Shown here: in pieces, positions 53,651 to 63,523 of the stretch
How the letters are laid out: every line of letters starts with the position of its first letter
Position numbering within the stretch: the first letter of the stretch is position 1
Made by a program: the position numbers and the translations under genes
Notes under the pieces: generated by a model
Told to the model about the DNA's origin: nothing
The model's input: the letters and a program-made list of their open reading frames with translations, nothing else
The model's database searches: none
From: Micromonospora peucetia
GTDB lineage: Bacteria > Actinomycetota > Actinomycetes > Mycobacteriales > Micromonosporaceae
DNA length: 64,000 bases
Assembly: GCF_900091625.1 (NCBI RefSeq)
Contig: NZ_FMIC01000002.1
Location: 434,001 to 498,000, forward strand
Direction of reading: 5' to 3'

Positions 53651-56600
53651 TACTCGTTCTCCTCGCCGCGGCCACGCCGCTGGTCGTCTGTGTCGGCCCG
53701 GTTGAGCCGCTGGCTGATCACCTGGGTCACCCCGTTGCGCATGGTCACGCCGTACAGGGCGTCGGCGACCTCCATCGTCCGCTTCTGGTGCGTGATGACG
53801 ATGAGCTGGCTCTTCTCCCGCAACTGGGCCAGCAGCATGATCAGCCGGCCCAGGTTGACGTCGTCGAGCGCCGCCTCCACCTCGTCCATGATGTAGAACG
53901 GGCTCGGCCGGGCCCGGAAGATGGCCACCAGCATCGCCACCGCGGTCAGCGAACGCTCGCCACCGGAGAGCAGCGACAGCCGCTTGATCCTCTTGCCCGG
54001 CGGCCGGGCCTCCACCTCGACGCCGGTGGTGAGCAGGTCGTCGGGGTCGGTGAGGATGAGCCTTCCCTCACCACCGGGGAAGAGCACGGTGAAGACCTGC
54101 TGGAACTCCCGGGCGGTGTCTTCGAACGCGGTGGCGAAGACCTCCAGGATCCGGTCGTCGACGTCCTTGACAACGGTCAGCAGGTCGCGGCGGGTGGCCT
54201 TGAGGTCCTCCAACTGCTCGGAGAGGAACTTGTAGCGCTCCTCCAGCGCGGCGAACTCCTCCAGGGCCAGGGGGTTGACCTTGCCGAGCAGGGTGAGTTC
54301 CCGTTCCGCCTTGGCGGCCCGCTTCTCCTGCACGGGCCGCTCGAAGCGGACGGGCTCGGGCACCGGCAGGCCGTCCCGTTCGGCCGCCGCCACGTCGGCC
54401 TGGGTGGGCGGAACGGGCTGGGCCGGGCCGTACTCGGCGACGAGGGTCTCCACGTCCAGCCCGAAGTCCTCGGCGGCCTTCGCCTCCAACTGTTCGATGC
54501 GCAGCCGCTGCTCGGCGCGCGCCACCTCGTCCCGGTGCACCTGACTGGTCAGCCGCTCCAGTTCCGCGGCGAGCCGCTTGGCCGCGCCGCGTACCTCCTG
54601 GAGTTCGGCCTCGCGGGCGGCCCGCTCGCGCGCCACGGCGTCGCGGTGTTCCTCGGCCGCCGCGATGGAGGTGGCCAGCCGGGTGAGGGCCTCCCGGGCG
54701 CCGCCCGCCACGGCCCGGGCGATCCCCGCGCCCCGGGTGCGCGCCGCCCGCCGCGCCGCCGCGCGTTCCCGCGCGGCCCGCTCGGCGGTGGCCTGCCGGC
54801 GCAGCGAGTCCGCGCGGCCGGCGATCGAGGAGACCCGCTCCTCGGCGGTACGCACCGCGAGCCGGACCTCCATCTCGTTCTGCCGGGCCTGCGGCACCAT
54901 CGCGGCGAGCTGGTCGCGTTCCTCGGTGGAGGGTTCCGCGTCGACCGGGGTCTCCTCGGCCAGCCGCAGCCGCTCCGCCAGTTCCGTCAGTGCGAGCAGG
55001 TCCCGCTCCCGGGCCGCCTCCGCGCGGGCCCGGGACTCGCCGAGCCGGTCGGTCTCCGCCTTCGCCGACCGGGCCGCCGCGCCCAGCTCGGCCAGCCGGC
55101 GGGCGGCGGCGTTGCGGTGGCTCTCCGCCTCCCGTTTGGCGGCGGCGGCATGCTGCACCGTCTCCTTGACGGCGGCCACCTCGGCGCGGGCGTCGACGAG
55201 CTGTTCGCGCAGCTCCGCGCCGGTCTGCTCGGCGGCGAGCCGGTTCGACCGGGCCTCCTCGACGGCGGCCTGCACCTCGATGAAGCTGGGCGCCTTGGCC
55301 GACCCGCCGGCCGCCACGTACGCCCCGACCACGTCCCCGTCCGGGGTGACCGCGCGCAGCTCCGGGTTGCCGGCGACCAACTCGGCCGCCGCGGCGAGGT
55401 CGTCGACCAGCACCACGTCGCGCAGCGCACGGTGCACCGCCGGGCGGATCTGCGGGGAGCACTCCACCAGGTCGGGCGCCCAACGGGCGCCGTCGGGCAG
55501 CTTCGGCCGCAGCGCGTCGACCGGGGCGTCCATGCCTGGCCCCGCGGGGCTGCCCACCAGCAGGCCGGCGCGGCCGGCGTCGGAGATCTTCAGCAGCCGC
55601 ATCGCCTCGACGGCCTCGTCGACGCCGCTGACGGCGACCGCGTCGGCGAGCCCGCCGAGCGCGGCGGCGAGCGCCGTCTCCTGCCCGGGGGCGACGGTGA
55701 GCAGCCCGGCCAGGCTGCCCAGCAGGCCCGGGACCTCGTCGGCGCGGGCCAGCAGCGCGCCCGCGCCGTCCTTGCGGCGCAGACCGAGGGCGAGCGCCTC
55801 CTCCCGGGCCTTCCAGGTGGCGGCGTCCTTCTCCGCCGCCCGCTCCGCGTCGGTCAGCGACCGCACGGTGGCCTGGGCCCGTTCCTGGGCGGCGACTGCC
55901 TCGGCGTGCCGGGCGTCGAGGTCGGCGTTGTCCCGGTCCGCCTCGGTGGACTGTTCGGCGACCGCGTCGAGCTCGGCCTGCGCCTGTTCGGCCCGGGCCA
56001 GCGCGTCGGCGTGCGCGGTGGCGAGCCGTTCGATCTCCTCGCCGGCGCTGGTGGTCCGGGCGCGGGCGGAGTTGACCTGGCCGGTCAGCCGGGCCAGCCC
56101 CTCCCGCCGGTCGGCGATCGCCTTGGCCGCGGCGACCAGCTCGCGTTCGGCGGCGGCGAGCTGCCGTTCCAGCTCCTGGCGGTGCTCGACGGCCTCGGCC
56201 AGCCGGATCTGGTCGTCGGTGAGCGCGGCGCGCAGCTCCTCCTCCTGCTCGCGGATCCGCTCGGCCTCGGCCTCCAACTGGTCGGGGTCGCGGCCGGGGC
56301 GCTCGTCGTCTCCGGCGGCGCTGAGGTGCCGCAGCCGTTCCCGGGCAAGCTGTTCGATGGAACGGAACCGCTCGGAGAGGGCGGAGAGCTTGTACCAGGT
56401 GTCCTGCGCGGCGGCCAGCAGCGGCGCGTCCTCGGCGAGCGCCGCCTCCAGCTCGCCCAGCCGCGCCTGCACCTCGGTGTGCTCGGCCTCGACCTGCTCG
56501 CGCCGTTCGCGCACCGCGGTCTCGTCGGCGATCTCCCGGTCCAGGGTGGCGCGCAGGGTGGCCAGGTCGTCGGCGAGCAGCCGCAGCCGGGCGTCGCGCA

Positions 56601-57264
56601 GGTTGGCCTGGATGGCGGCGGCCCGGCGGGCCACCTCCGCCTGTCGGCCCAGCGGCTTGAGCTGGCGGCGCAGCTCGGCCGTGAGGTCGGTGAGCCGGTT
56701 GAGGTTGACCTGCATCGCGTCGAGTTTCCGCAGCGCCTTCTCCTTGCGCTTGCGGTGCTTGAGGACGCCGGCCGCCTCCTCGATGAACGCCCGCCGGTCC
56801 TCCGGCTTGGCGTGCAGCATCCCGTCGAGCCGCCCCTGGCCGACGATGATGTGCATCTCCCGGCCGATGCCGGAATCGGACAGCAGTTCCTGGATGTCGA
56901 GCAGCCGGCAGGTGTCGCCGTTGATCTCGTACTCGCTCTCGCCGGAGCGAAACATCCGGCGGGTGATGGACACCTCGGTGTACTCGATCGGCAACGCGCC
57001 GTCGGTGTTGTCGATCGTGAGGGTCACCTCGGCCCGGCCCAGCGGGGCCCGGCCGGCGGTGCCGGCGAAGATGACGTCCTCCATCTTGCCGCCCCGCAGC
57101 GCCTTGGCGCCCTGCTCGCCGAGCACCCAGGCGATGGCGTCGACGACGTTGGACTTGCCGGAGCCGTTCGGGCCGACCACGCAGGTGATCCCCGGCTCCA
57201 GCTTCAGTGTCGTCGCGGAGGCGAAGGACTTGAATCCCTTCACCGTCAGGCTCTTGAGATGCAC
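53650..57264 (-). CDS. smc: Chromosome segregation protein SMC
   Basis: 1204 residues. Walker A GPNGSGKSN at 31-39, a long coiled coil, a hinge at about 515-660 (GLLGSLAGLLTVAPGQE to VVGAYVAAGGSAKAPSF), second coiled coil, signature LSGGERSLTAVAML and Walker B FYIMDEVEAALDD. SMC condenses and separates chromosomes. GTG 57264 (HLKSLTVKGFKSF) matches the family start; the open frame upstream is not conserved-looking. Confidence 0.96.
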   Translation of the reverse strand: MHLKSLTVKGFKSFASATTLKLEPGITCVVGPNGSGKSNVVDAIAWVLGEQGAKALRGGKMEDVIFAGTAGRAPLGRAEVTLTIDNTDGALPIEYTEVSITRRMFRSGESEYEINGDTCRLLDIQELLSDSGIGREMHIIVGQGRLDGMLHAKPEDRRAFIEEAAGVLKHRKRKEKALRKLDAMQVNLNRLTDLTAELRRQLKPLGRQAEVARRAAAIQANLRDARLRLLADDLATLRATLDREIADETAVRERREQVEAEHTEVQARLGELEAALAEDAPLLAAAQDTWYKLSALSERFRSIEQLARERLRHLSAAGDDERPGRDPDQLEAEAERIREQEEELRAALTDDQIRLAEAVEHRQELERQLAAAERELVAAAKAIADRREGLARLTGQVNSARARTTSAGEEIERLATAHADALARAEQAQAELDAVAEQSTEADRDNADLDARHAEAVAAQERAQATVRSLTDAERAAEKDAATWKAREEALALGLRRKDGAGALLARADEVPGLLGSLAGLLTVAPGQETALAAALGGLADAVAVSGVDEAVEAMRLLKISDAGRAGLLVGSPAGPGMDAPVDALRPKLPDGARWAPDLVECSPQIRPAVHRALRDVVLVDDLAAAAELVAGNPELRAVTPDGDVVGAYVAAGGSAKAPSFIEVQAAVEEARSNRLAAEQTGAELREQLVDARAEVAAVKETVQHAAAAKREAESHRNAAARRLAELGAAARSAKAETDRLGESRARAEAARERDLLALTELAERLRLAEETPVDAEPSTEERDQLAAMVPQARQNEMEVRLAVRTAEERVSSIAGRADSLRRQATAERAARERAAARRAARTRGAGIARAVAGGAREALTRLATSIAAAEEHRDAVARERAAREAELQEVRGAAKRLAAELERLTSQVHRDEVARAEQRLRIEQLEAKAAEDFGLDVETLVAEYGPAQPVPPTQADVAAAERDGLPVPEPVRFERPVQEKRAAKAERELTLLGKVNPLALEEFAALEERYKFLSEQLEDLKATRRDLLTVVKDVDDRILEVFATAFEDTAREFQQVFTVLFPGGEGRLILTDPDDLLTTGVEVEARPPGKRIKRLSLLSGGERSLTAVAMLVAIFRARPSPFYIMDEVEAALDDVNLGRLIMLLAQLREKSQLIVITHQKRTMEVADALYGVTMRNGVTQVISQRLNRADTDDQRRGRGEENE

Positions 57265-57528
57265 CTTCTCGATCCTCGTCCGGTGGCCGCCGTACCGTCG
57301 CCGGCTGCGCGGACCTGGGTGAACCCGCAGACTAACCCGGGACCGGGAACCGCCGGGCACGCGACCCGCCTGGTGGCCGCCGTGCGCTCATCGGGTGACG
57401 CGGGCCGATCCGCCGGCGCGGCCTGTTCTCCCGGCCTTCCATCTGGCCGGAACCGCGAAGGATTCCTTCGGGGCGGGGCCGCACAAGATCACGAATTGAC
57501 GCCGCGAAGAAATGGTGCGGACAGGGCT
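57265..57528. other. Region upstream of smc
   Basis: 264 bp without a gene. It must carry the smc promoter, but I see no clear box pair. The GAAGGATTCCTTC dyad near 57466 may be a site or a leader stem. Confidence 0.35.
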
Positions 57529-57563
57529 GCGCGCCGGCACAGAAGTGTCGGCGCGCTCTTTTT
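57529..57563. terminator. Intrinsic terminator with T-run
   Basis: GCGCGCCGGCAC (57529-57540) pairs with GTGTCGGCGCGC (57545-57556; one G-U), loop AGAA, followed on the plus strand by TCTTTTT. On the minus strand it lies 40 bp after the small coiled-coil gene. The T-run on the plus side suggests it also blocks transcription running out of the region antisense to smc. Confidence 0.75.
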
Positions 57564-57595
57564 GCGTACTGCGATTCAGTTTTCCGATCCGGAGA

Positions 57596-57790
57596 TCAGG
57601 TCAGCGCGGGCTCGGCCAGACGAAGCAGGTCGTCCGCCTCCGCCGCAGCCGCCGCGAGCCGATCGTTCTCGGCACGCAGCCGCGTGATCTCGAACTCCAG
57701 AGCCCGAACCGTGGTACGCAGTCGGGTGACCTCGTCGAGCAGACGCCGGTCGGGCGCCGCACCTACGTGGCCGTACAGGGCCTTAGCCAT
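57596..57790 (-). CDS. Small conserved coiled-coil protein
   Basis: 64 residues, MAKALYGHVGAAPDRRLLDE then a short coiled coil (VTRLRTTVRALEFEITRLRA, ENDRLAAAAAEA) and end LLRLAEPALT. I recall similar proteins across actinobacteria with the same opening (AKAL-GYVG) and the same AEPALT ending, none with known function. ATG 57790 is preceded by AAGGAG. It is a one-gene unit. Confidence 0.8.
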   Translation of the reverse strand: MAKALYGHVGAAPDRRLLDEVTRLRTTVRALEFEITRLRAENDRLAAAAAEADDLLRLAEPALT

Positions 57791-57902
57791 GTTGACTCCT
57801 TGATATGCGCTGCCGGAAGGGCCGGCCAACGCGCGCCCAAATGTGTACGCGGCTGTCATCCCAGGCGATTCTGGGCATGACCGGGCGCGACTGGCGACAC
57901 CT

Positions 57903-57934
57903 ACATATTGAGCCGACACCCCCTCCTTAGTCAA
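57903..57934 (-). promoter_or_regulatory. Possible promoter of the coiled-coil gene
   Basis: On the minus strand TTGACT (complement of 57929-57934) is followed 20 bases later by ATATGT (complement of 57903-57908). The -35 match is good; the spacing is long. Confidence 0.3.
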
Positions 57935-58000
57935 GTTGTCGCAGGCCGTAGATCATTTCCACGTCGACCTGTTCACTTGCCGGGGGCTGCCAAAGGGCGC

Positions 58001-58020
58001 GGACACACTCTGTCCGGACA
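58001..58020. promoter_or_regulatory. Palindrome TGTCCGGACA, possible operator
   Basis: TGTCCGGACA (58011-58020) is a perfect 10-bp palindrome, and GGACA at 58001-58005 adds an overlapping dyad with TGTCC. It lies in the 370-bp divergent gap between the coiled-coil gene and the CAP gene. No known factor is assigned. Confidence 0.35.
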
Positions 58021-58163
58021 CCCTGACTCTACGCCCCGAAACCCGGGAAGTCTTCACCCCGGCGTCCGGCTTCCCCTTAACTCTTCCTTAGCCACGTTGC
58101 CGCTGCTCACGCCCGCCACGTAGCGTCACCCCGGCCCGCAAGCGACCCCTTGGAGGCAGCGGC

Positions 58164-59255
58164 GTGTACGGCTGGACCGACCCGAACGACCCAGACGGCT
58201 CCCCCCGGCGCCGCGAGCAGCCGCTGGGCGGGGAGCCGCCGGCCTGGCGCACCGACCGTCCGGAGCCGAGGTCGGCCTATCTGTTCGGGGACGACCCGGA
58301 GCAGCCCGCCGACGAGTGGCACCGCGACCAGCCGACCGCACGCTGGCAGCCCGAACCCGCCGAGACGGCCGGGACCTGGCAGCAGCGGTCCACCGACCCG
58401 ACCACCGGTGCCTGGCCGGTCGACGACCCGACCGCCCCCATCGACCTCGCCGCGCTCCGGGCCACCCCGACCGGGGCGACGCCGGTCACCACCGAGGGCC
58501 GCCACCGCCCCCGCCGCCGGTTCCCCCGCCCCCTGTTGATCGGTGGCGCCGCCGCAGCCGCCACGCTGGTGGTGAGCCTCGGCGTCGGCGCGGTCGCGCT
58601 GACCGGCGACGGCCCGGAGACCGATCGGGCCGCCGGCGACGACCCGGTCGCCGCCGCCCCGGTGCTGCCGGGCACCGGGTCGACACCCGCCGACACGCCG
58701 GCCCCGGCCACCCCGAGCGCCGCGCCGACCACCGCCAGGCCCACCCCGTCGGCCACGAAGACCACCAGGCCGACGCCCAAGCCGTCGCGTACCACCGCGG
58801 CCTCGCGCAACAGTGCCGAGCGGAGCACGTCGCCGGCCGGCACCAGCACGAAGGCCCCGGTCAGCAGCGGGGCCAGCAGCCAGGCCCGCGAGGTGGTCAA
58901 CCTGGTCAACGCCGAGCGCGCCAAGGCCGGCTGCGGCGCGCTGGGCATCGACGACAAGCTCACGACCGCCGCCCAGCGGCACAGCCAGGACCAGGCCGAC
59001 CACCGGAACATGTCGCACACCGGCAGCGACGGCAGCAGCGCCGGGGCCCGGCTGGACCGGGTCGGCTACTCCTGGCGCACCTACGGCGAGAACGTCGCCT
59101 GGAACCAGAAGACGCCGGCCTCGGTGATGAGCGCCTGGATGAACAGCCCCGGCCACCGGGCCAACATCCTGAACTGCGCCTTCACCGAGATCGGCGTCGG
59201 TGTCGCCAGCAGCAACGGGCCGTACTGGACGCAGGTCTTCGCCGCGCCACGCTGA
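58164..59255 (+). CDS. CAP (SCP/PR1) domain protein, membrane-anchored
   Basis: 363 residues. Residues 1-120 are Pro/Asp-rich and cytoplasmic, one helix spans about 122-146, then a Thr/Pro/Ser-rich linker and a CAP domain at about 240-363 (VVNLVNAERAKAGCGALGID, YGENVAWNQ, WMNSPGHRANILNCAFTEIG). CAP proteins of bacteria resemble YkwD and SafA-linked proteins of the cell envelope; the function is unclear. GTG 58164 is preceded by GGAGG. Confidence 0.85.
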   Translation: MYGWTDPNDPDGSPRRREQPLGGEPPAWRTDRPEPRSAYLFGDDPEQPADEWHRDQPTARWQPEPAETAGTWQQRSTDPTTGAWPVDDPTAPIDLAALRATPTGATPVTTEGRHRPRRRFPRPLLIGGAAAAATLVVSLGVGAVALTGDGPETDRAAGDDPVAAAPVLPGTGSTPADTPAPATPSAAPTTARPTPSATKTTRPTPKPSRTTAASRNSAERSTSPAGTSTKAPVSSGASSQAREVVNLVNAERAKAGCGALGIDDKLTTAAQRHSQDQADHRNMSHTGSDGSSAGARLDRVGYSWRTYGENVAWNQKTPASVMSAWMNSPGHRANILNCAFTEIGVGVASSNGPYWTQVFAAPR

Positions 59256-59362
59256 ACGCGAGTCGTGGCCGGGTCCGTGCTCGTTTGACCGGGTGAGGTA
59301 CGCCGACGCGGCGTACCCGACCCGGGCGGCGTGCAGGTCGCCCGCGACCTGCGGAGCTGCCG

Positions 59363-60205
59363 ATGCGGATCCGGCCGCGTACGCGCGCCGTCGGGCGGGG
59401 CCCGCGCGGGGCCCTGCCGGCCTGCGTCGCGCTCGCGCTGCTGAGCGTGGTCGCCGCCTGCCGGGTGGACCTCGCCCCGCCGGGCGCCCCGACCATCTGG
59501 TCGGCCGCGTCGGCCGGCCGGTGGCAGTGGCAGTGGCAGCTCAGCGGCGTACTCGACCCGGCCGTCGAGGCCGACGTCTTCCTGCTCGACCCGGTCGCCA
59601 CCACCGCCGCGCAGACCGCCGAGCTGCGCTCCCGCGACCGCCGGCTGGTCTGCCACGTGCACGTCGGATCCGTCCTGCCGACCGACCCGGACACGGACCG
59701 CTTCCCGGCCGCCGTGCGGGGCGCCGGGTCCCGTCGGCCGCAGAGCCGCTGGCTCGACGTACGGCAGTGGGACTCGCTGCGGCCGGTGCTGGCCGACCGG
59801 TTCCGGCTCTGCCGGGGCAAGGGCTTCGGGGCGGTCGCGCTGGCCGACGCCGACGGGTACGCACACCGGTCCGGATTCCCGCTCGGCTTCGACGACCAAC
59901 TGCGGTTCAACCGTCGGCTGGCCGAGCTGGCCCGCTCGCTGGACCTCTCCCCCGGCCTGGTCAACAACCTGGCGCAGGTGGCCGCCCTCGCCCCGGACTT
60001 CGACTTCGCCGTCAACGAGGAGTGCGTACGGCTGGACCAGTGCGCCCGGCTGCTGCCGTTCGTCGAGGCGGACAAGCCGGTGTTCCACGTGGAGTACTCC
60101 GGTTCGCCGACGGACTTCTGCGTCACCACGGTGGGTTACGGATTCTCCTCGATCCGCAAGGAACGCGAGCTCGACGCGTGGCGGATCCCCTGCCCGGCGC
60201 CCTGA
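59363..60205 (+). CDS. GH114-type endo-alpha-1,4-polygalactosaminidase-like lipoprotein
   Basis: 280 residues. Lipoprotein signal with lipobox VVAAC (C33). The domain starts APTIWSAASAGRWQWQWQLSGVLD and has ADVFLLDP, WLDVRQWDSLRPVLADR, VALADADGY and FAVNEECVRLDQC, the pattern of GH114/TM1410-like families that cut galactosaminogalactan-type polymers. It may act on an exopolysaccharide. ATG 59363 follows GCGGAG. Confidence 0.82.
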   Translation: MRIRPRTRAVGRGPRGALPACVALALLSVVAACRVDLAPPGAPTIWSAASAGRWQWQWQLSGVLDPAVEADVFLLDPVATTAAQTAELRSRDRRLVCHVHVGSVLPTDPDTDRFPAAVRGAGSRRPQSRWLDVRQWDSLRPVLADRFRLCRGKGFGAVALADADGYAHRSGFPLGFDDQLRFNRRLAELARSLDLSPGLVNNLAQVAALAPDFDFAVNEECVRLDQCARLLPFVEADKPVFHVEYSGSPTDFCVTTVGYGFSSIRKERELDAWRIPCPAP

Positions 60206-60240
60206 CCGCCGACCCGCCCCCGCCAGGGAACGGGACCGGG

Positions 60241-62445
60241 TCAGCGGGAGCCGACCAGCTCCGGGGTCGGGGCCGGCGGCTCCGTGGCCGCCGGTGCCGG
60301 CCGGGCGCGTAGGAAGCGCGGCGCCCACCAGTTCGCGTCCCCGAGCATCGTCATCAGTGCCGGCAGCACCACCGCGCGGATGATCGTGGCGTCCAGCAGG
60401 ATCGCCACCGCCAGGCCGACGCCGAGCTGCTTCATGTCGATCATGCTCAGGGTGGCGAAGATCGAGAAGACGCCGACCATCACGACCGCCGCGCTGGTCA
60501 CCACGCCGGCCGACGAGGTGATGCCGTACGCCACCGCGTCCCGGTTCGACATGCCGGCCTGCACGCCCTCGCGGATCCGGCTGACCACGAAGACGTGGTA
60601 GTCCATCGACAGCCCGAAGAGCACCACGAAGAGGAAGAGCGGCAGCCAGGTGACGATCGCGCCCATCGAGGTGAAGCCGAGCAGCCCCTCGGCCCAGGTC
60701 CCCTGGAAGACCAGCACCAGCAGCCCGTACGCGGCGCCGGCGGAGAGCAGGTTGAGCACGATCGAGCTGAGCGCGATCACCACCGAGCGGAAGGTCAGCA
60801 CCATCACCAGGAACGTCAGCACCAGCACGAAGCCCACGACGATCGGCAGTTTGTCCCGGAGGTGCCGGGAGTAGTCCTCGCTGTCGGCGATGTCGCCGCC
60901 GACCGCGTACTCCACACCGGCGACCCCGCCGAGCGCGGCCGGGACGAGGTCGTCGCGCAGCCGTTCCAGCGAGCGGACCGACTCTGCGGTGCGGCTGGTG
61001 TGCGGGGTCGCGACCTCCAGCACCGACACCCGCCGGTCGGCGGACACCTCGATCTTCGGCCCGGTCGCCTCGGTCGGCGCGAAGAGCGGATCCGCCGACG
61101 CCCGGTCGGCCAGCGCGGTCAGCGCCGCCCCGACCCGGTCCGCCTCGGCGGCCGGCGCCCGGACCGCGACGGTGTGGCTGGTGCCGTTGCTCGGAAACGC
61201 CACGGTGAGCCGGTCGTACGCCTGCATGGCCGGCGTGCCGCGGGGCAGGTCCTCCATGCCGGGGAACTTCATCTTCATGCCCAGCGCGGGCGCGGCCAGG
61301 GCGAGCAGCAACCCGACCGAGATCACCAGGGTGGCCACCGGCGCCCGCAGCGCGGGCTTCAGCACGGCCGGCCAGAACCGGGGTCGCCGCCCGGCCTGCG
61401 GGGAGGTCAGCCGCCACAGCAGCGGCACCCGGGGCCGGTCGACCCAACGGCCGAGCTTGGCCAGCAGGGCAGGCAGCACGGTCAGCGAGCCGATCACCGC
61501 GACCGCGACCACCAGGATCGAGCCCACCGCGAGGGACGAGAAGACGGCGTCGTCGGCGAGCAGCAGCCCGCCCATCGAGATCATCACGGCGAAGCCGGAG
61601 ACCACGACGGCGTGGCCGGAGGTCTCCGCGGCGATCTCCACCGCGTCCAGGCCGGAGCGGCCCTTCGCCCGTTCCTCCCGCTCCCGCCGAACGTAGAACA
61701 GCGAGTAGTCGACCCCGACCGCCATGCCGATCAGCAGGATCACGCTGGCCGTCGTGTCGGTCGCCGGCACCAGATGCGAGGCCAGGGTGGACAGTCCCAT
61801 CGCCGCAGCCACCGAGGAGAGCGCCAGCAGCACCGGCACGCCGGCCGCGATCAGCGCCCCGAAGGCGATGATCAGAATGGCCAGGGTCACCGGGAGGCTG
61901 AGCAGCTCGGCCCGCTTGAAGTCGTCACCGAGCGTGTCGTCCAGCGCCTGGTTGATCGACGGCCCGCCGACCTGCTCGACCCGCAGCTGCGGGTGCCCGT
62001 CCTGCACCCGGGCGGTGGCGTCCCGCAGCGGCTGCACCCGGTCGGACGCGGTCTCCGCGTCACCCGACATCGTGATCGGCAGCAGCAGCGCGGAGCCGTC
62101 CCGGGCCGTCACCGGCTCGCCGACCGAGGCGACCCCGGTCACCGAACGCAGCAGGACCGCCGCGTCGTCGGCGGCGGTCCTCGCGGCGGCGGGATCGAGC
62201 GCGCCGCCGCGCGAGGTGATCAGGACGTTCTCCACCGCCGGGTCGTCGAAGTTGCCGGCGTCCACGATCAGCCCCGCCCGGCCGGACTCACCGACGGCCT
62301 GGTCTGCGTGGCTCGCCTCCTTGAGGCCCGCGGCGCTTCCCCCGACGAAGCACACCGCCACGAACACCACCCACAGCGCGATGGCCCGCCACGGATGCTC
62401 CGCGCTCCACCGTGCCAACCGCACCGTCACCGGTCGTGCCCCCAT
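60241..62445 (-). CDS. MMPL family transporter
   Basis: 734 residues, second MMPL protein in the window. First helix WRAIALWVVFVAVCFVGGSA, external domain, then LIGMAVGVDYSLFYVRREREE, second external domain and FGLSMDYHVFVVSRIREG. The Asp-Tyr pairs in both clusters are present. ATG 62445 has GAGGGGACC upstream. It is closest in layout to the actinorhodin-exporter-like group rather than to the mycolate exporters; the substrate is unknown. It has no adjacent regulator. Confidence 0.88.
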   Translation of the reverse strand: MGARPVTVRLARWSAEHPWRAIALWVVFVAVCFVGGSAAGLKEASHADQAVGESGRAGLIVDAGNFDDPAVENVLITSRGGALDPAAARTAADDAAVLLRSVTGVASVGEPVTARDGSALLLPITMSGDAETASDRVQPLRDATARVQDGHPQLRVEQVGGPSINQALDDTLGDDFKRAELLSLPVTLAILIIAFGALIAAGVPVLLALSSVAAAMGLSTLASHLVPATDTTASVILLIGMAVGVDYSLFYVRREREERAKGRSGLDAVEIAAETSGHAVVVSGFAVMISMGGLLLADDAVFSSLAVGSILVVAVAVIGSLTVLPALLAKLGRWVDRPRVPLLWRLTSPQAGRRPRFWPAVLKPALRAPVATLVISVGLLLALAAPALGMKMKFPGMEDLPRGTPAMQAYDRLTVAFPSNGTSHTVAVRAPAAEADRVGAALTALADRASADPLFAPTEATGPKIEVSADRRVSVLEVATPHTSRTAESVRSLERLRDDLVPAALGGVAGVEYAVGGDIADSEDYSRHLRDKLPIVVGFVLVLTFLVMVLTFRSVVIALSSIVLNLLSAGAAYGLLVLVFQGTWAEGLLGFTSMGAIVTWLPLFLFVVLFGLSMDYHVFVVSRIREGVQAGMSNRDAVAYGITSSAGVVTSAAVVMVGVFSIFATLSMIDMKQLGVGLAVAILLDATIIRAVVLPALMTMLGDANWWAPRFLRARPAPAATEPPAPTPELVGSR

Positions 62446-62665
62446 CGCGGTCCCCTCGTCATGTCTTTCCCCTGCCAACGGGGTAGACGCTAGGGACGGG
62501 ACAGGCCCGGAAACATCAGGGAACGGCCCTGGCCCGGCCCCGAACCTGTACCGGGGCTGAGAGGGCGACCCGGCCGGGCGAGCCGGGCCGAAACGGACGG
62601 TTCGGGGGAGCCCTGCCGCACGGAACGGACCGACGCGCCGTCGGTGACCCGGAAACCGCTCGGGG

Positions 62666-63523
62666 TCATCCCCGAAGGGACACCCGGGGGCGCGGTTGAC
62701 AGCGCGGGCAACTGAACGACGAACGGTTCATGAACGCCTCGCGCCGGATCGGCGCGACGCACCGGCGGCACGGCAGCCCTTCCCGGCCGTAGACGTTCAA
62801 CGCCCGGTCGAAGTAGCCGCTCTCCCCGTTGACGTTGACGTAGAGGGCGTCGAAGCTGGTGCCGCCCTCCTTGATCGCCTCGCCGAGGACGTCCCGGACG
62901 TGGCCCAGCAGCCGCAGCGCGGCCGGTCCGGTCAGCGCGTCGGTGGGGCGGGCGCCGTGCAGCCCTGCCCGCCACAGCGCCTCGTCGGCGTAGATGTTGC
63001 CCACACCGGAGATCAGCGTCTGGTCCAGCAGCGCCCGCTTGACCTCGGTCCGCCGCCGGCGCAGCGCGGCGACGAACGCCGCGTCGGAGAACTGCGGGTC
63101 CATCGGGTCCCGCGCGATGTGCGCGATCTCCGCCGGCAGCTCCGATCCGCCGGCGGAGACCGACAGGCCGCCGAACGTACGCTGGTCGACGAAGCGCAGC
63201 TCGGGACCGTCGTCGGCGAACCGGAACCGGACCCGCAGGTGCGTCTCGTCGGGCGCGTCGATCGGCTGCATCAACAGTTGCCCCGACATGCCCAGGTGCC
63301 CGATCACGGCGTCGCCGCTGTCCAGCGGCAGCCACAGGTACTTGCCGCGCCGGCGAACGTCCAGCACCGTCCGGCCGGCCAGCACGTCGGCGAAATGCCC
63401 GCCGCCGGGAGCGTGCCGGCGTACCGCGCGAGGATGGCGTACCTCGACGGTGGAGATCCGCCGGCCGGTGACCCAGCGGGCCAGGCCCTGCCGGACCGTC
63501 TCGACCTCCGGCAGCTCAGGCAC
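62666..63523 (-). CDS. mutM: Formamidopyrimidine-DNA glycosylase (Fpg)
   Basis: 285 residues. After Met removal it begins PELPEVET with the catalytic Pro. Lys in [11 protein letters not shown] (K61), the helix-two-turn-helix [17 protein letters not shown] and the zinc finger CRRC ... CPRC are all there. It removes 8-oxoguanine. GTG 63523 overlaps the rnc stop by eight bases, the usual rnc-mutM pair. Confidence 0.96.
   Translation of the reverse strand: MPELPEVETVRQGLARWVTGRRISTVEVRHPRAVRRHAPGGGHFADVLAGRTVLDVRRRGKYLWLPLDSGDAVIGHLGMSGQLLMQPIDAPDETHLRVRFRFADDGPELRFVDQRTFGGLSVSAGGSELPAEIAHIARDPMDPQFSDAAFVAALRRRRTEVKRALLDQTLISGVGNIYADEALWRAGLHGARPTDALTGPAALRLLGHVRDVLGEAIKEGGTSFDALYVNVNGESGYFDRALNVYGREGLPCRRCVAPIRREAFMNRSSFSCPRCQPRPRVSLRG

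Noticed and set aside
53788..57687. 1299-codon plus-strand frame over smc
   Set aside because: Antisense of a full-length SMC protein; GC-rich third positions keep such frames open.
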